Assembly: GCA_022819855.1 (NCBI GenBank)
Contig: JAJEGN010000005.1
Location: 195,724 to 259,723 of the forward strand
Direction of reading: 5' to 3'
From: Gammaproteobacteria bacterium
GTDB taxonomy: Bacteria > Pseudomonadota > Gammaproteobacteria > Steroidobacterales > Rariloculaceae
Length of the DNA: 64,000 bases
Shown here: in pieces, positions 1-8,471 of the stretch
Layout of the letters: every line of letters begins with the position of its first letter
Numbering within the stretch: position 1 is the stretch's first letter
Notes under the pieces: generated by a model
What the model was told of the DNA's origin: nothing
What the model saw: only the letters and a program-made list of their open reading frames with translations
Databases searched by the model: none
Translations under genes and position numbers: made by a program

Positions 1-2
1 TG

Positions 3-776
3 GTGCGGCTTGCGCCGCAGACAATCGTCGATCTGGGTTGCGCGGATGGCCGGGGCGCGCTGGCGCTTGCCACGCGCTATCCCGATGCGCGCGTACTCGC
101 GGTCGACTCAAGCCAGGCGATGTGCGAGTCGGCGGCGCAGACACTGGCCGGGCAAACCAACGCCGCCGTCCTTGGCGGCGATGCCGAGCAACTGCCAGTC
201 GCCGAAAACGCCGCACAGTTGCTGCTCGCGAACCTCGTGCTGCCCTGGTGCCGGCCCGAAGCGGCATTCGCCGAAGCGGCGCGGGTGCTCGGCGACGGCG
301 GCCTGTTCCTGTTCGCGACGCTCGGACCCGACTCGCTCGAGCAGGTCCGCCGCGCCTGGTCGACCGTGGACGACCAAATCCACGTGCATGGATTCTTCGA
401 CATGCACGATCTCGGCGACCTCGCGCTTGCGGCCGGACTCGATGAGCCGGTGCTCGACGTGGACCGCCTCGAGCTGAGCTATCGCGATGTTGGCTCGCTC
501 GTCAGCGATCTCAGGGCTTGCGGGGCTGTAAACGTCGCGGCCGGCCGGCGCAAGACACTGACGGGACCGGGGCGCTGGAAGGGTTTCGAGCGCGCCTTGC
601 TCGCGAACCGGCGTGACGGCCGGTTCACGGTCACGATCGAGCTCATCCTGGGACAGGCCTGGGGTGGCGGCGCACCTCGGCAATCGGTCGAACCGTCGGA
701 CGAAATAGCGGTGCCGGTTGCCGGAATCGGCCGGGTGCGTCGCTCGTTCGTCGGAATGCCAAGCCCGTATCGGTAG
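3..776 (+). CDS. bioC: Malonyl-ACP O-methyltransferase BioC, 5'-partial
   Basis: SAM-dependent methyltransferase that would methylate malonyl-ACP to open the pimelate branch of biotin synthesis in the cytosol. A glycine-rich SAM motif (VDLGCADGRG) lies only about 9 residues from the first in-window start codon (GTG at 3). BioC proteins normally carry some 40 residues before it, so the true start is very probably upstream of the window. The middle segment GPDSLEQVRRAW followed by HVHGFFDMHDLGD is typical of BioC rather than of generic class I methyltransferases, as is the later LRACGAVN segment. It ends 10 bp before a convergent gene. Other bio genes, if linked, must lie to the left. Family assignment is from pattern recognition; a generic methyltransferase is the alternative. 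Confidence 0.85.
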   Translation: MRLAPQTIVDLGCADGRGALALATRYPDARVLAVDSSQAMCESAAQTLAGQTNAAVLGGDAEQLPVAENAAQLLLANLVLPWCRPEAAFAEAARVLGDGGLFLFATLGPDSLEQVRRAWSTVDDQIHVHGFFDMHDLGDLALAAGLDEPVLDVDRLELSYRDVGSLVSDLRACGAVNVAAGRRKTLTGPGRWKGFERALLANRRDGRFTVTIELILGQAWGGGAPRQSVEPSDEIAVPVAGIGRVRRSFVGMPSPYR

Positions 777-786
777 GCTTCCGGAG

Positions 787-1743
787 CTACAGATCGAACC
801 GAAGCGTCACGAGCAGTGAGTGGGTCCGGAAGTCGGCGACGGTTTCGTTGATACGGACCCGAATCTCCCTCCGCGTTCCATCCTCCCTGTACCGCACGAT
901 GGCGATGTCGCCGACATCGGTCCGTATTTCGCCCGCATCGGTGTATCGATAGCTCAGGTCGAGATGGATGTTCTCGCGAAGCTGCACCCCAACGCCCGCC
1001 GCCAGCATCCAGGCGCGATTCCGTCCGCTTCCGCCGGGGATGCCCGTGAAGGGGACCTCCCCGCCCGGACCCCGGCGGAGATATCCGTCCGGATTGTCCG
1101 GTTCGGGAAACCGTTGCACGTAGTCGCTCAGACGGTACCTGGTGAAACCCACACCGACGCCGACGAAGGGCCGTAGCGAACGATCGGAGCCGATCCTCCG
1201 TCCCGGAAAGTCAAAGAATCCGGTCAGAAGGAGCTGCCGGGTGTCCAGCTTTGCCTCGGACGGCTGACGCGCTCCCGCGTTCGGATAGTTCGTGTCGCCC
1301 CGGTAATCGAGCGAACGGGCGACGCCGAGCTCCAACTGGGCGCGCAGCCCCGACGGCCACCGGCCACCCACCGCCAATCCCAACTGCGGGCCGTCGTCTA
1401 CCACGCCGGCATCGAACGAATCCATGCTGCCGTACAGCGCTGCATGACCGCTATCCGCACCGTCGGCAAACCGCGTGCCTTTTGAACGGATCACGGCCAT
1501 ACCCGCGCTCACGTAGGGAACGATTCCGGCGGGATTCGCTGCGGCTGCGGAAGGACCGACCGTGGGTCCGGACGTTTCGGCCGAGTCTGCGGAAGGCTGA
1601 CCATGGACCACCGAACTGCACGCGACGATGAGGAACGCCAGAACCGCCGGTCGAAATCGCGCGGCGCCACTCTGCGGCACGACCGCATCAGACTGCGGTA
1701 CGGCGGCTCTGCGTAAGGGAAAGCTCCGGCCCATCGTCAGCAT
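787..1743 (-). CDS. Outer-membrane beta-barrel protein (OmpA/porin-like), function unknown
   Basis: Exported protein of about 318 residues. A hydrophobic signal segment (PAVLAFLIVACSSVVHGQ) lies some 25 residues from the chosen ATG at 1743. It is followed by a Ser/Ala/Pro-rich linker and then alternating beta strands such as VPYVSAGMAVI, LRPFVGVGVGFTRYRL and IHLDLSYRYTDAGE. The last residues, LLVTLRFDL, end in an aromatic-containing strand like many OMPs inserted by BAM. This resembles OmpW/OmpA-type small barrels. The reading frame stays open upstream to 2049, but that part is Arg-rich with no protein-like pattern. ATG codons at 1821 (with a GGTGA-like site) and 1734 are alternative starts. 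The gene is convergent with bioC. No specific substrate can be assigned. Confidence 0.65.
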   Translation of the reverse strand: MLTMGRSFPLRRAAVPQSDAVVPQSGAARFRPAVLAFLIVACSSVVHGQPSADSAETSGPTVGPSAAAANPAGIVPYVSAGMAVIRSKGTRFADGADSGHAALYGSMDSFDAGVVDDGPQLGLAVGGRWPSGLRAQLELGVARSLDYRGDTNYPNAGARQPSEAKLDTRQLLLTGFFDFPGRRIGSDRSLRPFVGVGVGFTRYRLSDYVQRFPEPDNPDGYLRRGPGGEVPFTGIPGGSGRNRAWMLAAGVGVQLRENIHLDLSYRYTDAGEIRTDVGDIAIVRYREDGTRREIRVRINETVADFRTHSLLVTLRFDL

Positions 1744-1889
1744 GTCCAGGAAGAATCGTCCGACTCGAGGCTGCCGTCGCCGGCGGAGCGCGTAATCGTA
1801 CCGACGTAACCTTTCCGCCATTTCACCAGGATATACGGGAATCAAGGCTTTCGGTTGACTGTCGATTTCCGTTCGATCATCATCCCTTC

Positions 1890-2034
1890 TTGCAACAACA
1901 CGTAGCTCGCTAGGTCGGGTTACCTGCTGAATACAACAGCCCGTACGACCAGATGCGGAGTCATGACCCGCATTGGCAAATAGGCAGGACTCACCTTCAC
2001 GTGTTGTTGCAAAAGCCCGGCACCCTTTGCCGGG
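1890..2034. repeat. 14-bp perfect inverted repeat plus adjacent stem-loop in the OMP/CsgG intergenic region
   Basis: The 470-bp stretch between the OMP start (1743) and the csgG-like start (2214) holds no supported gene. It contains TTGCAACAACACGT at 1890-1903 and its exact reverse complement at 1999-2012, 95 bp apart. Immediately downstream, CCCGGCA (2016-2022) and TGCCGGG (2028-2034) form a 7-bp stem with a 5-nt loop. Read on the minus strand this stem is followed by CTTTT, as in an intrinsic terminator, but no gene lies upstream of it on that strand. Within the 95-bp spacer there is a further short dyad around GTCATGAC. It could be a MITE-like element with terminal inverted repeats, or a structured RNA or regulator-binding region. 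Confidence 0.5.
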
Positions 2035-2213
2035 AGAACGCGACAACACGGAGAGCTATGCTCATGGCGTCCATAGACATGGACCATGATGTCACTACCC
2101 TGGTGGTTTTGGTTCTGGGCTCAATTCCGGATGGATTGAGGTTCCCTAACACTCTCCTATTGCAGGCAGTTATTCAGGCCGTCCAGCCGTCAACCTACTA
2201 GGAGGAAAATACC

Positions 2214-3149
2214 ATGCGACGACCACTTCAATTGATGATCGCGATTTGTGCAACATCCGCAATCTGTGCCTCTGCATGGGGGCAGACCCGCCCTGTTGTG
2301 GCAATTGGACCCATCGACATTGCGGCTCAAAACATCTCCTGCGATGGCTGGGATCGTGCCAACTGCAACGAGGATCTGGCGCTCGGTTTCCGCGCCATGC
2401 TTGAGACATCGATGACGCGGGCCAACAAGATGGACGTCATGGAACGCGGCCAGATCGACGTGCTGCTCAACGAGCAAGGGATCGGTCAGCTAGGTCTGAC
2501 GGATGCAGGCGGATCGATCGGCGGCCTCACGGGAGTGGATTACTTCGTCTACGGAACCATCACGAGTTTCGGGGCTGCTCAAAGTGGCACCAACATCAGC
2601 GGCAGCGAAGGCGTGGGCGGACTGTTCGGCGGGCGCGGTGGCGCCGCGTTCGGACGAGGCGCTCAGTCGAGCAGCATCCGAGTAGCCATGGGCGTCGACC
2701 TGAAGGTCGCGGATGTGTCCACCGGACGGCTCGTAATGGCCGACATGATGGACGCCTCAGTGGAATCAGGTTCTTCATTCTCAATAGGAGGTATCTCCCA
2801 GGCGGAAGAAAGCGCTGATCCGTTCGCGGACGTGCAGCGCCTGCTCGCTGCCAGAATCTCCGAATCGATTGTGACGGCACAAATTCCCATGAGAGTCATT
2901 CAAGTTCAGGACGACGGTACGCTGATCGTCAACTACGGTGACGCCGTACTGGCGCCGGGCCAGCAACTCGTCGCATTCGAAGTCGGCGATGAATTCGTTG
3001 ATCCGGACACTGGAGAAGTCCTGGGGTCCGAGGAAACCGAGATCGGCACGGTGGAGATCACGCGGGCAGAAGCACGATTTTCCCGTGCAACGGTTGTTGG
3101 TGACCCGTTCAACGCCGAGGGTGCGACGCTCAGGAGACCTGTGAACTAG
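2214..3149 (+). CDS. CsgG/HfaB-family secreted protein
   Basis: 311 residues, signal peptide at the N terminus (cleavage near ASAWG/Q, about residue 23), no lipobox cysteine at the expected place. The body matches the CsgG family: a conserved start PVVAIGPIDI, then FRAMLETSMTRANKMDVMERGQ, a helix with LLNEQG, and GVDYFVYGTITSFG. These are features of the curli secretion channel family and of looser relatives that act as periplasmic or outer-membrane assembly factors. A Gly-rich insertion lies near residues 125-148. The start is fixed by a strong ribosome-binding site (AGGAGGAAA, 2201-2209). No curli subunit, nucleator, CsgE or CsgF gene is present nearby, so a curli role is not supported; the C-terminal third (from about residue 220) is not recognised. 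Confidence 0.7.
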   Translation: MRRPLQLMIAICATSAICASAWGQTRPVVAIGPIDIAAQNISCDGWDRANCNEDLALGFRAMLETSMTRANKMDVMERGQIDVLLNEQGIGQLGLTDAGGSIGGLTGVDYFVYGTITSFGAAQSGTNISGSEGVGGLFGGRGGAAFGRGAQSSSIRVAMGVDLKVADVSTGRLVMADMMDASVESGSSFSIGGISQAEESADPFADVQRLLAARISESIVTAQIPMRVIQVQDDGTLIVNYGDAVLAPGQQLVAFEVGDEFVDPDTGEVLGSEETEIGTVEITRAEARFSRATVVGDPFNAEGATLRRPVN

Positions 3150-3514
3150 CGAGAGTGATACGCGAGTAAGATCGGAGAGATTCCGGTGCGAACGAGCAAT
3201 ACTGGCGCTGATCTCCATGGCCCGCGAGACGCAGGACGATCCTTTTTGACCATGCGTTTGATTGATCGTGGACTTCGCTAAGCACGATATGGGGCGGAAC
3301 TCCCCGGCGACGCCAAAGATCCTGCGGGCAAGTGTTGGTTTGCGCACGTAGAAACGTTGGTCAGCGTTTGGCGTTGCAGGTATAGAACGAAAAGGCGCGA
3401 CATGCTGCTGGAGCGTTTCGACCGCCGCGTCCCGCACAGGTTTGGGGGCGACGATCCCAAGACGCCCTTGATGTGGTCTTGTTAATCCGTTATCGGGAGT
3501 TTCTGGAAAGAACC
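3150..3514. other. Intergenic, nothing recognised
   Basis: 365 bp between the csgG-like gene and the orphan gene at 3515. Base composition is lower in GC than the core genome to the right. I see no tRNA, no repeat shared with the rest of the window and no open frame with protein-like composition. A GTG at 3473 is in frame with the next gene, but the ATG at 3515 has the better ribosome-binding site. The promoter of that gene is presumably in this stretch. Confidence 0.5.
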
Positions 3515-4312
3515 ATGCTGTCGGAGATGTCTTGGCTCGATATCTTCACCGAGCCGAAGGTAGACCAGCTTCCACCCGATCTGTGCGGGCTCAGTCGTCC
3601 TCTCGTGTTGTGGTATGCCTCGGCCGGTGACGACTTTCGGCCGGTGGTGTTTACGGCCCCGGCCTACCAAACTCGTCTTGCTAAGCGTATCGGGGAACCG
3701 CTGCGGCTTCCGGAACCGGATCTGTTCGTGTACACGTGCCTCGACAAGGAATACGAGCCATGGCAACAGGACGAGGTCCGGTACGAAGACTACGGGACAC
3801 GCGTCACGTGCCGGTCAGCGACGCCGGTCTGTCTGGACCGACAGGTCGTACCGTGGGCAAATGATCGACGCTATGCTCCTTTTGGGAGCGACCCTCGGCG
3901 TCACGGTCAGCCGGACGGGCACATTCTGGATATGGAGATCCTGAGCCTGCGCAGCATGGGTGCCTTTCGCCGGAAGATCCTCTATCTCCGGTATGAGAAC
4001 AACCAAAGTTGGGACGTGCTGTTTGGGTCGGGCTGGCGTGTCAATCTGAAGTACGTGTGCGCCACCCGCGAAGGACTAGGCGGCGGCGGCTGCGGCAAGA
4101 GCGTGCTCGAGCACATCTACAAGGAGGGTCGTATCGAGACGGTTCGAGGAACGAGCGCGGAGCCCCAGTACGTGATCACTTGGTGCGACACCACGGATAA
4201 GATGTTTCGGAGGGCAGCACGCCACTACTACCCGCAGCTACAGCAGATTGCACCCTATATCCCCGAGGATGGGAACGACACGGCCCACTGGATCTACCGG
4301 CTGTGGGAGTGA
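3515..4312 (+). CDS. Uncharacterised protein beside a nuclease gene
   Basis: 265 residues, soluble-looking, no signal peptide or membrane segment. I do not recognise the family. It is rich in Tyr, Trp and Arg and has several Cys. It contains a Gly run with Cys (REGLGGGGCGKS, around residue 190-200) that is not a Walker A motif in context, and a C-terminal half with EPQYVITWCDTTDKMF. ATG 3515 is preferred over GTG 3473 because GGAAAG lies 5-6 bases before it. Codon and base composition match the following nuclease gene more than the housekeeping genes, which suggests shared acquisition. The 231-bp gap to the nuclease argues against tight translational coupling. Accessory factor, sensor or effector are all possible. 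Confidence 0.6.
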   Translation: MLSEMSWLDIFTEPKVDQLPPDLCGLSRPLVLWYASAGDDFRPVVFTAPAYQTRLAKRIGEPLRLPEPDLFVYTCLDKEYEPWQQDEVRYEDYGTRVTCRSATPVCLDRQVVPWANDRRYAPFGSDPRRHGQPDGHILDMEILSLRSMGAFRRKILYLRYENNQSWDVLFGSGWRVNLKYVCATREGLGGGGCGKSVLEHIYKEGRIETVRGTSAEPQYVITWCDTTDKMFRRAARHYYPQLQQIAPYIPEDGNDTAHWIYRLWE

Positions 4313-4543
4313 AGGCTGCGGAATTAGCATGGCATCTGCGGACACCATCGAAGAATAGGCGAACAATGGCCACCCGACCTGCGGCGCGCAGTTCTTCGTA
4401 GTCAAGCTGCTCCTGCAAGCAATCTTGACTCTTCAGTTGGCGCCCCAATGTCATGGTCGTCACCTCAATCGCCTCGACCTGATCGCTGGTTGGCCGCCAA
4501 TGACGCGATCAGACTACGAGCCCTTTCATCAAGGAACATTGCC

Positions 4544-5470
4544 ATGAGTGTGTTTCGAATCCACATACGGCCTAGCGGCGGAGTTGGCGACCCCAGAATT
4601 TCCTTTGAATACTGTTTGCAGCACGGTGTTCTCGGTATGGGGTGGGGCCTTCCCGAAGCCGAACCGGCCCTCAATTGGGACGAATACTATGAGGCGGCGG
4701 TAGCGCATTACGGACGCGCAGACTTGGCCAATGTTCGCTACCTGCATGACAACGTACAGACGGACCACCTGATTTGGACACGAGATACAGCAGGAATCTA
4801 CTATCTGGCGCGGGTCGTAGATACGTGGCGATACGTCGCGAACGATCAGGCTGTCGAAGCTGACATCGTGAACGTGGTCTCTTGCCAGATCCACCGCCTG
4901 CAAGTCGATGAAGTTCCCGGGAAAGTCGTTGCCTGCTTTCGGCCTCCGCGAACGATTCAAGCCATACGCGACAACACAATTGCCGCCTATTCGAGACTGC
5001 TGTGGAATCTCTACGCAGACATCCAGCACTATCCACCCGAAGAGCAGCCGATCGGGGACATTTTTGCATTACTGGACGACAAGGCCACCGAAGACGCTGT
5101 AGCCATTTTTCTGCAGCTGAACGGATGGCTGCTTGTTCCAGGGTCGCGCCAAGCGAACAACATGGGTTACGAGTACATTTTCATTCACCGCGACACAGGC
5201 CAACGAGCCGTCGTACAAGTCAAAACCGGGCACTCGGCACTGAACCGCGATCATTGGGCGACGTTTGCCGCCCAGCTAAACGAAGGGGTGGACACCAACA
5301 CGAGAGTATTTCTTTTTCAGTCCTACGGGAACTACACAGGAGAACAACACCCAAGCGTCCAGTGCATCGACCCGGACGAACTGCGAGATTTCCTCATTTG
5401 TCAGAACGTCCCGTTACCAAGGTCGATCAGCCATTGGGTGGATTTCGTGCGCGCGCAGGTTGACCCGTGA
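4544..5470 (+). CDS. EVE/PUA-like domain fused to Mrr-like PD-(D/E)xK nuclease (candidate modification-dependent restriction enzyme)
   Basis: 308 residues in two parts. Residues about 20-140 resemble an EVE/PUA-like reader: GMGWG (31-35), then LIWTRDTAGIYYLARV (77-91), a WRY, and VPGKVVACF (124-132). Domains of this kind bind modified bases in several restriction systems. After a helical linker, residues about 180-285 look like an Mrr-type nuclease: a TEDAVAIFLQLNGW helix-strand, GYEYIFIH (208-215) in place of the usual G-x-D strand, and VVQVKTG (223-229) giving the Q-x-K catalytic variant. The glutamate at 210 in place of aspartate is notable. ATG 4544 is chosen over GTG/ATG at 4448 because AAGGAA lies at 4531-4536. 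Function as type IV-like restriction is inference from architecture. Confidence 0.6.
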   Translation: MSVFRIHIRPSGGVGDPRISFEYCLQHGVLGMGWGLPEAEPALNWDEYYEAAVAHYGRADLANVRYLHDNVQTDHLIWTRDTAGIYYLARVVDTWRYVANDQAVEADIVNVVSCQIHRLQVDEVPGKVVACFRPPRTIQAIRDNTIAAYSRLLWNLYADIQHYPPEEQPIGDIFALLDDKATEDAVAIFLQLNGWLLVPGSRQANNMGYEYIFIHRDTGQRAVVQVKTGHSALNRDHWATFAAQLNEGVDTNTRVFLFQSYGNYTGEQHPSVQCIDPDELRDFLICQNVPLPRSISHWVDFVRAQVDP

Positions 5471-5621
5471 GACGAATTGACAACCGGTGCGGCACGCGCG
5501 GCAGCCCCACGGGAGTTGACTCTCCGCGTATCGGAGCGAAACGCAGAGTTCCGTGTGGCGCGCATTCAAAGACCTCAGTTCTTCCTGGGGCAGGTCTGAG
5601 TCTAACGGCACCCTTGCGATC

Positions 5622-5658
5622 TTGACCCGGCCCGATATCTAGTCTTATTGTTAGCTAA
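5622..5658 (+). promoter_or_regulatory. Candidate autoregulated promoter/operator of the toxin-antitoxin operon
   Basis: TTGACC at 5622-5627 and TATTGT at 5646-5651 are separated by 18 bp and fit a sigma-70 promoter. The 8-bp palindrome TTAGCTAA at 5651-5658 sits on the expected transcription start, 25 bp before the antitoxin ATG. Phd/YefM antitoxins commonly bind such palindromes to repress their own operon; that role here is inference. Confidence 0.4.
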
Positions 5659-5683
5659 ATAGCCCCGACCCAGGTCAAATGCC

Positions 5684-5917
5684 ATGCACGTCGTCAATGT
5701 CCATCAAGCCAAGACCGAGCTTTCCCGATTGTTGGCACGGGTCGAGGCCGGCGAGGATGTCGTTATCGCACGGCGCGGCCAGCCCGTCGCGCGTCTCGTG
5801 GCGTGCAAGGTCCCGGTCAAGCGCCAGCCCGATGTTCTCAAGGGCCAGATCGTTGTTCCCGACACGTTCTTCGACCCGCTGCCGGAGGAAGAGCTGGCCG
5901 CGTGGGAAGGCCGATAG
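5684..5917 (+). CDS. Phd/YefM-family antitoxin
   Basis: 77 residues. The N-terminal DNA-binding part shows the classic Phd/YefM pattern: VNVHQAKTELSRLLARVEAGEDVVIARRGQPVARL (abbreviated here, residues 4-38). The C-terminal tail (from about residue 48) is the region that normally neutralises the partner toxin. The stop codon is 2 bp before the GTG of the PIN toxin, so the two are certainly co-transcribed. This antitoxin class (COG4118-like) is regularly paired with PIN toxins of the COG3744 type. It is expected to autorepress through the palindrome just upstream and to be degraded by Lon or Clp proteases under stress (family knowledge). Confidence 0.85.
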   Translation: MHVVNVHQAKTELSRLLARVEAGEDVVIARRGQPVARLVACKVPVKRQPDVLKGQIVVPDTFFDPLPEEELAAWEGR

Positions 5918-5919
5918 CG

Positions 5920-6306
5920 GTGCGGGTGTTATTGGACACCCATGCCTTCCTGTGGTGGATTTCGGATAGCAAGAAACTCTCCACGGCCGCGCTCGACGCG
6001 ATCGGAGACGAGTCGAACGACGTCGCGGTCAGCGCAGCGTCCGCGTGGGAAATCGCCACCAAGTTCCGGATCGGCAAACTGCCGGGATGCGAGGCCGTGG
6101 CCCTCGATGTTGCGGGCCACATCCGTAGACAAGGATTCGAGGAACTGGCGATCGGCGTCGCCGATGCCGAACGCGCCGGGCGCCTGCCCGGTCCTCATCG
6201 CGATCCCTTCGACCGGATGCTCGCCGCACAGGCCCTGGCGCGCCAACTTCCCTTCGTCTCGGCGGACCCGGTGTTCGACGGTTTCGACGTGATTCGGTTG
6301 TGGTAA
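5920..6306 (+). CDS. PIN-domain toxin (VapC-like ribonuclease)
   Basis: 128 residues from GTG 5920, with GGAAGG 10 bases upstream. The frame is open upstream, but starts there would overlap the antitoxin. Acidic PIN residues are all visible: D6 in LLDTHAFLWW, E44 in SAASAWEIATK, D95 and D98 in HRDPFDRMLAAQA, plus D116 in SADPVFD. The intact acidic set predicts an active Mg-dependent ribonuclease, as in VapC toxins that cut tRNA or rRNA. It follows a Phd-type antitoxin rather than a VapB AbrB-type one, a combination common in proteobacteria. Located at the end of the accessory stretch, next to heme genes of the core genome. Confidence 0.88.
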   Translation: MRVLLDTHAFLWWISDSKKLSTAALDAIGDESNDVAVSAASAWEIATKFRIGKLPGCEAVALDVAGHIRRQGFEELAIGVADAERAGRLPGPHRDPFDRMLAAQALARQLPFVSADPVFDGFDVIRLW

Positions 6307-6443
6307 ACGCCGCGTCCGCCCACCAAACCCAGCCACGAACTGTGCGACAATACCGCCTCACCGCGCCGTAGCCCCCACGAATCGTAGGCTCCGGCCGCAA
6401 CTCGTTCGATTCGGGCATGCCGCAGCCGCCCGTCTCCGGAAAT

Positions 6444-7418
6444 ATGGAAAAGATGTTTCTGCGCCTCGCGCGCGCCGCGACCGTGCTCGCCTTCATCGTC
6501 GTCACCGTCGGGGCCTGGGTGCGACTGACGGATGCCGGGCTCGGCTGCCCCGACTGGCCGGGCTGCTATGGTCAGCTCATCGTCGCGGCCGATGCCGCTA
6601 CGGACCCCGCGGTCCAGGCTGAATTCGGCGACCGGCCCGTAGACACCGGCGCCGCCTGGCGCGAGATGATCCACCGCTATCTCGCGAGCGCGCTCGGCCT
6701 CATCTGCATCGCGCTTGCCGCGATCGGCTGGCTGAATCGCGACAGGCCCGGACAGCCGTGGCGCGTACCGCTCGCCTTGCTGGCGCTCGTGATCTTTCAG
6801 GGCCTGCTCGGCATGTGGACGGTCACGCTGCTGTTGAAGCCGATCGTCGTGGTTGCGCACCTGCTCGGCGGCTTCGCCACGTTCGGTTTGCTGTTCTGGC
6901 TTGCAAGGCCGAACCCCTGGCCGATCGCCGCTGGTCGTCGACTGCGCACACTCGCCGTGACGGCCGCCGCAGCGGTGCTGCTGCAGATCGCGCTCGGCGG
7001 CTGGACGAGCGCCAATTACGCGGCGCTCGCCTGCCCGGACTTCCCGACCTGTCAGACGCAGTGGTGGCCCGAAGTCGCCGACTTCGACGAGGCTTTCGTG
7101 CTGTGGCGCGGTATCGGGATCGACTACGAAGGCGGCGTGCTCGACCATCCGGCGCGCGTCGCCATACACTTTACGCACCGACTCGGCGCGATTGCCGCCG
7201 CCTTGTTGGTCGGCGCGCTCGGATGGCTGCTGTTGCGCCGCCAGGAAGCGAGGCGCGCGGGCGCGGTCATGCTGGCCGCGCTGGCATTGCAACTTGCGAT
7301 CGGCGCCGCCGTGGTGCTCTTCGGTGTTCCGCTGAGCCTCGCGGTCGCCCACAATGGCGTGGCGGCTCTGCTGCTGCTGACGATCATCAATGCTCACCAG
7401 AGAATTTGGCGAAACTGA
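6444..7418 (+). CDS. ctaA: Heme A synthase CtaA/COX15
   Basis: Membrane enzyme that oxidises the C8 methyl of heme O to a formyl group, giving heme A for aa3-type oxidases. About 324 residues with eight hydrophobic segments. Family signatures: [21 protein letters not shown] near the N terminus, [23 protein letters not shown] and HNGVAALLL, which supply the paired heme-binding histidines, and a cysteine pair in [14 protein letters not shown] 6444 or 6453 fits the family start better than ATG 6417. The last 29 bp overlap ctaB, so the two are translationally linked. The oxidase that uses heme A is encoded at 16-21 kb. Confidence 0.93.
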   Translation: MEKMFLRLARAATVLAFIVVTVGAWVRLTDAGLGCPDWPGCYGQLIVAADAATDPAVQAEFGDRPVDTGAAWREMIHRYLASALGLICIALAAIGWLNRDRPGQPWRVPLALLALVIFQGLLGMWTVTLLLKPIVVVAHLLGGFATFGLLFWLARPNPWPIAAGRRLRTLAVTAAAAVLLQIALGGWTSANYAALACPDFPTCQTQWWPEVADFDEAFVLWRGIGIDYEGGVLDHPARVAIHFTHRLGAIAAALLVGALGWLLLRRQEARRAGAVMLAALALQLAIGAAVVLFGVPLSLAVAHNGVAALLLLTIINAHQRIWRN

Positions 7419-8304
7419 CAGCCCGGCGGCCTCGAGCTGGCGGGACTACTACGTGCTCACGAAGCCCGGCGTCGTGCGCCTGCTCGTGTTCACGGCGGTG
7501 GTCGGCATGTTCCTCGCCACCCCCGGCATGGTGCCCTGGGACGTGCTGATCTTCGGCAGCCTCGGCATCGCGCTCGCCTCGGCTTCGGGCGCGGCGGTCA
7601 ACCATGTGCTCGACCGGCGCGTGGATGCCGCCATGGCGCGAACGCGCGATCGCCCGCTGCCGACCGGCCGCGTCAGCGAGCGCGACGCGCTGACCTTCGC
7701 CTTCGCCCTCGGCATCGCCGGGCTCGGCATCCTGGCGCTGCTCGTCAACGTGTTGACCGCGGCGCTCACGTTCGCGTCGCTGATCGGCTACGCGGTGATC
7801 TACACGGTGTACCTCAAGCGGGCGACATCGCAGAACATCGTGATCGGCGGCGCGGCCGGCGCGGCCCCGCCCGTGCTCGGCTGGGCGGCCGTGCAGAACG
7901 AGGTCAGCGGCTATGCGCTGCTCCTGTTCCTGATCGTTTTCACGTGGACGCCGCCGCACTTCTGGGCGCTCGCGATCGCGCGGAAGAGCGACTACGAGAA
8001 GGCCGAAATCCCGATGCTGCCGGTCACGCACGGCGCCGACGTGACGAAATCGTTCATCGTCTACTACACGATCCTGCTGTTCGTCGTGACCCTGCTGCCG
8101 TACCTGACGGGAATGAGCGGCGGCCTGTACCTGGCGGGCGCGGTATTGCTCGGCGGCGGATTCCTGTATTACGCGTTCCTGCTCAAACTGGCGCCGCGCG
8201 GCGACACCGCCATGAACACGTTCACCTACTCGATCAGCTATCTCGCGGCGCTGTTCGCCTTTCTGCTGCTCGACCACTACCTGCCGCTGATCTGGCCGTC
8301 GTGA
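7390..8304 (+). CDS. ctaB: Protoheme IX farnesyltransferase (heme O synthase) CtaB
   Basis: UbiA-family prenyltransferase, 304 residues, multiple membrane helices. It adds a farnesyl group to protoheme to give heme O, the substrate of CtaA. The first Asp-rich motif is [21 protein letters not shown] and the second [13 protein letters not shown]; both are diagnostic of the COX10/CyoE/CtaB branch. Its ATG lies inside the 3' end of ctaA (29-bp overlap). After the stop there are 167 bp without a recognisable gene before uvrD. Confidence 0.95.
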   Translation: MLTREFGETDSPAASSWRDYYVLTKPGVVRLLVFTAVVGMFLATPGMVPWDVLIFGSLGIALASASGAAVNHVLDRRVDAAMARTRDRPLPTGRVSERDALTFAFALGIAGLGILALLVNVLTAALTFASLIGYAVIYTVYLKRATSQNIVIGGAAGAAPPVLGWAAVQNEVSGYALLLFLIVFTWTPPHFWALAIARKSDYEKAEIPMLPVTHGADVTKSFIVYYTILLFVVTLLPYLTGMSGGLYLAGAVLLGGGFLYYAFLLKLAPRGDTAMNTFTYSISYLAALFAFLLLDHYLPLIWPS

Positions 8305-8471
8305 GCAGTGCCTGCGAGCCGTGAGCGGGCGGCCTGCCCCGTGACTGACAGCGCATTCAGGGTGAGCGGAACATCCCTCGCCGGACGCTTGTACCGGCGG
8401 CTCCGAATGGGCGGCGATATCGAGTTGCCGTTGCGGCCAATTCCCGTGGCCCGGTCTTCCGGAAGGCGACG

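Noticed and set aside
1744..2049. N-terminal extension of the OMP gene
   Set aside because: Places a 100-residue basic segment before the signal peptide and would span the inverted repeat; a later start is far more likely.
6195..7397. 400-residue open frame opposite ctaA
   Set aside because: Arg/Gln/His/Glu-rich product with no family pattern; antisense shadow of a GC-rich gene.
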